Assembly (NCBI RefSeq): GCF_000337795.1
Contig: NZ_AOLP01000001.1
Coordinates: 186,001-250,000, forward strand
Source: Haloferax denitrificans ATCC 35960
GTDB lineage: Archaea > Halobacteriota > Halobacteria > Halobacteriales > Haloferacaceae
DNA: 64,000 bases
Direction: 5' to 3'
In this document: positions 60,361 through 64,000 of the stretch, piece after piece
How the letters are laid out: each line of letters begins with the position of its first letter
Numbering within the stretch: position 1 is the stretch's first letter
Notes under the pieces: generated by a model
What the model was told of the DNA's origin: nothing
The model's database searches: none
The model's input: only the letters and a program-made list of their open reading frames with translations
Position numbers and translations under genes: made by a program

Positions 60361-61059
60361 ATGACGGACGAACTCAGGTCAGCAGTTCGCGGGAGGCTGG
60401 ACGCGGTCGACGCGCGGGCGAGCGAGGTCGTGCGCTCATCGACGGGGGAGAACATGATTTCGCGGCTCGGGACCGCGGACTGGTTGAGTCTGGGCGCGCT
60501 CTTCTGGGCGTGGGTCGGCGCGGTACTGTTCGTGTCGGGCGAGCCGAACTGGGCCATCGTGGCCGTCCTCGCCGGCTTCGCCTTCGACAAGGCCGACGGC
60601 TACTACGCCCGCAGGACCGGGACCGCCTCGGCGTTCGGCCGACAGATAGACTCCTTTATCGACATCTTCGCGTACCTCGTGTCGGCGGCGCTCCTGTACC
60701 ACGTCGCGCTCGCGCCCAACCCGGTCGTGAGCGCCGTCGTCGGCTTCGTCGTCCTCACCTTCGGCGGCCTGCGACTCATCCGCCACAACAGCGAGGGGTT
60801 CGGCGACGACTCGGGAACCTCGTACTACCACGGGACGACGGTCGTCCACACGCATCTCGTCGTGCTGGCGAACTACTTCCTCCTCCAGTTCGTCCCGCTG
60901 TGGAACGGCTGGGTCGCGGGCGCGACCATCGTGGCGGTCTGCCCGCTCATGACCTCCGACTACAAGGCGTACAAAACCGACGCGGGACACGTCCTCGTCG
61001 GCGTCGCCGGCGTCCTGACGGTCGTCGGCTGTCTCGCGCTCGAATTCGGCGTGATATGA
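60361..61059 (+). CDS. CDP-alcohol phosphatidyltransferase family protein
   Basis: 232 aa. The diagnostic motif D-G-x2-A-R-x8-G-x3-D-x3-D is complete: DGYYARRTGT, then FGRQIDSFID. Six hydrophobic segments. Such enzymes link a CDP-activated lipid to an alcohol (glycerol phosphate, inositol phosphate or serine). Here the lipid would be CDP-archaeol. The start has a strong AT-rich promoter (ggttaaatttatac) about 40 nt upstream. The next gene overlaps it by 4 nt. Confidence 0.87.
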   Translation: MTDELRSAVRGRLDAVDARASEVVRSSTGENMISRLGTADWLSLGALFWAWVGAVLFVSGEPNWAIVAVLAGFAFDKADGYYARRTGTASAFGRQIDSFIDIFAYLVSAALLYHVALAPNPVVSAVVGFVVLTFGGLRLIRHNSEGFGDDSGTSYYHGTTVVHTHLVVLANYFLLQFVPLWNGWVAGATIVAVCPLMTSDYKAYKTDAGHVLVGVAGVLTVVGCLALEFGVI

Positions 61060-61760
61060 GCGGTCCGGCGCAGGGCTCGCGGGGACCGCGGACGCTCGCG
61101 GTGGACCTCCACGTCCACACCGACGCCTCCTACGACTGCGAGATGTCGGTCGAAGCGGTGTTGGCCCGCGCGGCGGCGGTCGGCCTCGACGCGGTCGCCA
61201 TCACCGACCACGACTCGGTCGGGTCGCTCCCGCGGGCGTTCGACATCGCCCACGAGTACGGCGTCCGGGTCGTCCCCGGCGTCGAGGTCTCGACGGCCGA
61301 CGGCCACCTCCTCGCACTCGGCGTCGACGACCCGCCGACGACGGGGCGACCGCTCCCCGAAACGGCGCGAGCGGTCCGCGAGTCGGGCGGGCTCGCGGTC
61401 GTTCCACATCCGTTTCAGACGTTCCGCCACGGCGCGTCCCGACGGGCGATTCGAGACGTCGACGCCGTCGAGGTGTACAACGCCCACACGCTCACCGGGT
61501 TCAGAAACGGGCAGGCGCGGCGCTACGCTCGCCGACGGGGATTCCCGGGCACGGGCGGGAGCGACGCGCACCGACCCGCGCTGGTCGGACAGGCGTACAC
61601 GACCGTCTCTGTCGAGGCGGACGGCGGCGTCACGACCGACGCCATCTTGGAGGGGATTCGCGCCGGGCGAACCGTCGCGCGCGGGACGCGAACGACCGCC
61701 CGCCAGTACCTACGGAAGTACGCGCTGAACGCCCGGCTCAAGACCGCCTCGTTCCTGTGA
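61056..61760 (+). CDS. PHP domain phosphoesterase
   Basis: 234 aa. Metal-binding motifs of the PHP superfamily: DLHVHTDASYDCEMSVE, AITDHDSVGS, PGVEVSTADGHLLALG, VPHPFQTF and GGSDAHRP. Such enzymes hydrolyse phosphoesters (histidinol phosphate, nucleoside phosphates or similar). The substrate is unknown. The start overlaps the phosphatidyltransferase gene by 4 nt and its end overlaps the TVP38 gene by 4 nt, so a lipid-related role is possible. Confidence 0.88.
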   Translation: MSGPAQGSRGPRTLAVDLHVHTDASYDCEMSVEAVLARAAAVGLDAVAITDHDSVGSLPRAFDIAHEYGVRVVPGVEVSTADGHLLALGVDDPPTTGRPLPETARAVRESGGLAVVPHPFQTFRHGASRRAIRDVDAVEVYNAHTLTGFRNGQARRYARRRGFPGTGGSDAHRPALVGQAYTTVSVEADGGVTTDAILEGIRAGRTVARGTRTTARQYLRKYALNARLKTASFL

Positions 61761-62440
61761 CCGGGCGGCCGTTCGACTCGACCGACGCGCGGAACGCGGC
61801 GCTCGTCAGGCTCGGCGTCGTCGGAATCGCCTTCGCCGCCGTCGCGGTCGGCGTCGCCGTGTTCGCCCCGCGCCTCGCCGACCCGGCGTGGGTCCGCTCG
61901 GCCGTCGAATCGACCGGGGCGTTCGCCCCGCTGGCGTTCGTCGGTATCCAGACGATTCAGGTGATTCTCGCACCGATTCCCGGCCAAGCGCTCGCCGCCG
62001 TCGGCGGCTACCTCTTCGGGACGGTCGCCGGCACGGTCTACAGCATGGTCGGCGTCGTCGCCGGGAGCGCCATCGTCTTCCTGCTCGCCCGGCGCTTCGG
62101 CCGGCCCGCGGTCGAGCGTCTCGTCGCCGACGACGCGCTCGCGCGGTTCGACGGCTTCGCCGACCGCCGGGGCGTCGCCGGGCTGTTCGTCCTGTTTCTC
62201 CTACCGGCGTTTCCGGACGACGCGCTCTGTGCGCTCGCCGGGCTCTCGCCGCTTCGACTCCGGACGCTCGTCGTCCTCGTCGCCGTCGGTCGCCTGCCGA
62301 CGTTCGCCCTCGCCGCGGCCGCCGGGCGGAACGCGGGCGCGGCGAACTACGAGGCGGTGGCGCTCCTCGTCGGAATCGGCGTCGTCGCCTCGGCGGTCGT
62401 CTACCGCTATCGCGACGAGTTGGCGGCGCGAGTCGGGTGA
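61757..62440 (+). CDS. TVP38/TMEM64 (DedA-like) membrane protein
   Basis: 227 aa. About six membrane segments; the motif APIPGQALAAVGGYLFGTVA then GSAIVFLLARRFGRPAVERL and FLLPAFPDDALCALAGLSPL is the TVP38/VTT signature. The family is proposed to scramble or transport lipids. The GTG start overlaps the PHP gene by 4 nt. Together with the CDP-alcohol phosphatidyltransferase it forms a three-gene cassette. Confidence 0.85.
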   Translation: MTGRPFDSTDARNAALVRLGVVGIAFAAVAVGVAVFAPRLADPAWVRSAVESTGAFAPLAFVGIQTIQVILAPIPGQALAAVGGYLFGTVAGTVYSMVGVVAGSAIVFLLARRFGRPAVERLVADDALARFDGFADRRGVAGLFVLFLLPAFPDDALCALAGLSPLRLRTLVVLVAVGRLPTFALAAAAGRNAGAANYEAVALLVGIGVVASAVVYRYRDELAARVG

Positions 62441-62471
62441 GGCCAAGTCGAAAAAAGCGAGCCGGCGACGG

Positions 62472-63005
62472 TTATCGGAGCAGTCGGTGAAGCCCGTAGA
62501 TGCCCGCCGCGCACGCGACCGGCGGGACGAGGCCGTAGACCGCGGGCAGGTCGTAGAGCAGTCGCACGACGGGGACGAGCGCCGAGACGGTCACGGGACC
62601 CACCGTGAACGGCTCGGCGGGCGTCTGAAGTTCCGCCGGCACCGACGCGAGAAGTCCCACGTACACCGAGAGCATGAACACGAAGCCCGCGAGCGCGAGG
62701 CTCAGGTCGTACCGCGGCTCCGAGCCGGTGCGGCGGTGTCGTCGGGCGACGAACAGTACGGGAGCGACCAGCGGCGCGACGACGAACAGCCCCACGAGGA
62801 CGTAGAACGACCGCGAGAGGGTGAGCGAGCCACCGGGGACGCCGGCGGTCGCGCCGATGAGGACCACGAGTCCGAAGACGACGAACAGCGAGACGACACC
62901 CGTCGCCAGCGCACCGACGAGCACGTAGCACTTGAACAGCCACGACTCGCTGTGCCGGAAGGCGTACGGGAACGCGCCGATGACGCCGCCGTAGTCGTCT
63001 GCCAT
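62472..63005 (-). CDS. Hypothetical membrane protein (Yip1-like topology)
   Basis: 177 aa from the ATG at 63005 (MADDYGGVIGAFPYAFRHSE). Four or five hydrophobic segments follow. The N-terminus (FPYAFRHSESWLFKCYVLVG) resembles haloarchaeal small membrane proteins of unknown function. A TATA-like ctttaatcg lies about 27 nt upstream of the ATG. It converges with the TVP38 gene and is divergent from pgi. Confidence 0.7.
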   Translation of the reverse strand: MADDYGGVIGAFPYAFRHSESWLFKCYVLVGALATGVVSLFVVFGLVVLIGATAGVPGGSLTLSRSFYVLVGLFVVAPLVAPVLFVARRHRRTGSEPRYDLSLALAGFVFMLSVYVGLLASVPAELQTPAEPFTVGPVTVSALVPVVRLLYDLPAVYGLVPPVACAAGIYGLHRLLR

Positions 63006-63077
63006 CGGTCGCCCTTGGGAGCGGCCGCGATTAAAGCGACCGGTGTCGTTTTGACGCCGGGCGACGCGGCATCCTGT

Positions 63078-64000
63078 ATGCAGGTAGACCTCGGGAACGT
63101 CCTCGACACGGCGTCGGCCCACGGCGTCTCGCGCGAGGCGCTCGACCGACTCGACGGCCGCGTCGCGGCCGCCCACGACCGCATCGAACGCGGCCGAGAG
63201 GCCGGCGAACACGGCTACGAATCGCTGAATCTCCCGAACAGCACCGACCCCGCGGCGATTCGCGACGCGGTGAGTCGGTTCGACGACCCCTCGGCGGTCG
63301 TCACCGTCGGCATCGGCGGGAGCGCCCTCGGCGCGGCCACCCTCACCGACGCCCTCGAAAGCGACGTGGACGCCTACTACCTCGACAACGTCGACCCCGA
63401 GGCCGTCGAGCGCCTCCTCGACTCGCTTGACCTCGCGTCGACCGTCGTCAACGTCGTCTCGCGGTCCGGCACGACCGCCGAGACGCTGGCGAACTTCCTC
63501 GTCGTCCGGGAGGCGATGGCCGACGCGGGCGTCGACTGGGCCGACCGAACCTTCGTCACGACCGGCGAGGAGGGCAACCTCCGCGACCTCGCCGACCAGC
63601 ACGACCTGCCGTCGCTCCCCGTCCCGGACGGCGTGCCCGGCCGGTTTTCGGTGCTCTCGACGGTCGGCCTCGCCGCCGCGGCCCTCTGCGGTCACGACAT
63701 CGAGGCGGTGCTGGAGGGCGCGGCCGCACAGGAGGCGCGCCTGTCGGACTCGCTTTTCGACTCGCCGGCGTACGCCTACGGCGCGGTCTCCTACGCCCTC
63801 GCCGAGCGCGGCCTGCGGCAGAACGCGATGATGCCCTACGCGGAATCGCTCGAAACGTTCTCCGAGTGGTTCGCCCAGCTGTGGGCCGAGTCGCTCGGGA
63901 AAGACGGTCTCGGCCAGACGCCCCTGCGGGCGCTCGGCGCGACCGACCAGCACTCCCAGCTTCAACTGTACCGCGCCGGCCCGCGCGACAAACTCGTGAC
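63078..64000 (+). CDS. pgi: Glucose-6-phosphate isomerase (3' truncated by window end)
   Basis: At least 307 codons are visible. It converts glucose 6-phosphate and fructose 6-phosphate. Seen: VTVGIGGSALGAATLTDALE (sugar-binding), VVSRSGTTAETLANFL (phosphate-binding), and LGATDQHSQLQLYRAGPRDK (PGI signature 2-like, with catalytic His). The start at 63078 (MQVDLGNVLDTASAHGV) matches archaeal/bacterial-type PGI. The stop codon lies beyond the window. Confidence 0.95.
   Translation, partial: MQVDLGNVLDTASAHGVSREALDRLDGRVAAAHDRIERGREAGEHGYESLNLPNSTDPAAIRDAVSRFDDPSAVVTVGIGGSALGAATLTDALESDVDAYYLDNVDPEAVERLLDSLDLASTVVNVVSRSGTTAETLANFLVVREAMADAGVDWADRTFVTTGEEGNLRDLADQHDLPSLPVPDGVPGRFSVLSTVGLAAAALCGHDIEAVLEGAAAQEARLSDSLFDSPAYAYGAVSYALAERGLRQNAMMPYAESLETFSEWFAQLWAESLGKDGLGQTPLRALGATDQHSQLQLYRAGPRDKLV

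Overview
The window looks like a chromosomal segment of a haloarchaeon, most probably Haloferax. The evidence is high GC, acidic proteins, many apparently leaderless genes (ATG or GTG about 27 nt after a TATA-like box), Tat lipoproteins, a PGF-CTERM surface protein, archaeosine genes, CetZ, a salactin/volactin-type actin and the short haloarchaeal malate synthase. From memory, several of these genes (aceA/aceB, trmY, pus10, rnhB, secDF, pgi, cetZ and the actin) lie in one neighbourhood of the Haloferax volcanii chromosome. I could not run an alignment. No CRISPR array, integrase, rRNA or intact insertion sequence was recognised.

Layout. 0-5.5 kb: signal transduction, with a receiver-LOV-PAS-histidine kinase, a DoxX-like membrane protein, a small membrane protein, a receiver-PAS-LOV-like protein and an acidic HTH protein. 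5.5-9.9 kb: small hypothetical proteins, a DUF502 membrane protein and a PRC-barrel protein, with two long gaps; one gap holds an iron-box-like palindrome. 9.9-16.2 kb: a cytoskeleton-flavoured block with a beta-helix (pentapeptide-type) protein, a membrane protein, an actin homologue, a zinc-ribbon protein, a CetZ tubulin homologue and a receiver-like protein. 16.2-18.4 kb: small haloarchaeal proteins, a winged-helix regulator and an AT-rich gap. 18.6-26.6 kb: archaeosine synthesis (arcS, tgtA), a five-repeat surface protein, serine acetyltransferase, and a winged-helix gene next to a 3-TM protein. 26.7-36.7 kb: a split transducer, a DASS-type transporter, a CPBP protease, a Bat-like regulator with an alpha/beta hydrolase, Nudix, methyltransferase and cold-shock genes.

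36.7-41.6 kb: two Tat lipoproteins, one an iron/siderophore-type binding protein behind a near-perfect DtxR-type operator; then tRNA-Pro(CGG) flanked by partial copies of its own 3' end, and trmY. 41.7-47.6 kb: ABC exporter, SppA with a DUF4350 protein, and an ABC-2 exporter pair. 47.8-50.6 kb: the glyoxylate-bypass operon (two small ORFs, aceA, aceB), which lets acetyl-CoA feed malate. 50.7-64 kb: DUF4112 protein, Thr-rich lipoprotein, EamA transporter, pus10, rnhB, secF-secD, GNAT, a tightly overlapping cassette of CDP-alcohol phosphatidyltransferase, PHP and TVP38/DedA-like genes, and a truncated pgi.

Themes: four tRNA modification genes act on two elbow positions (TgtA/ArcS on G15; Pus10/TrmY on U54). 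Two LOV-type proteins sit within 4 kb of each other. Actin and tubulin homologues sit side by side with a candidate beta-helix polymer protein. Most single-gene functions are family-level calls; the system-level ideas are inference.
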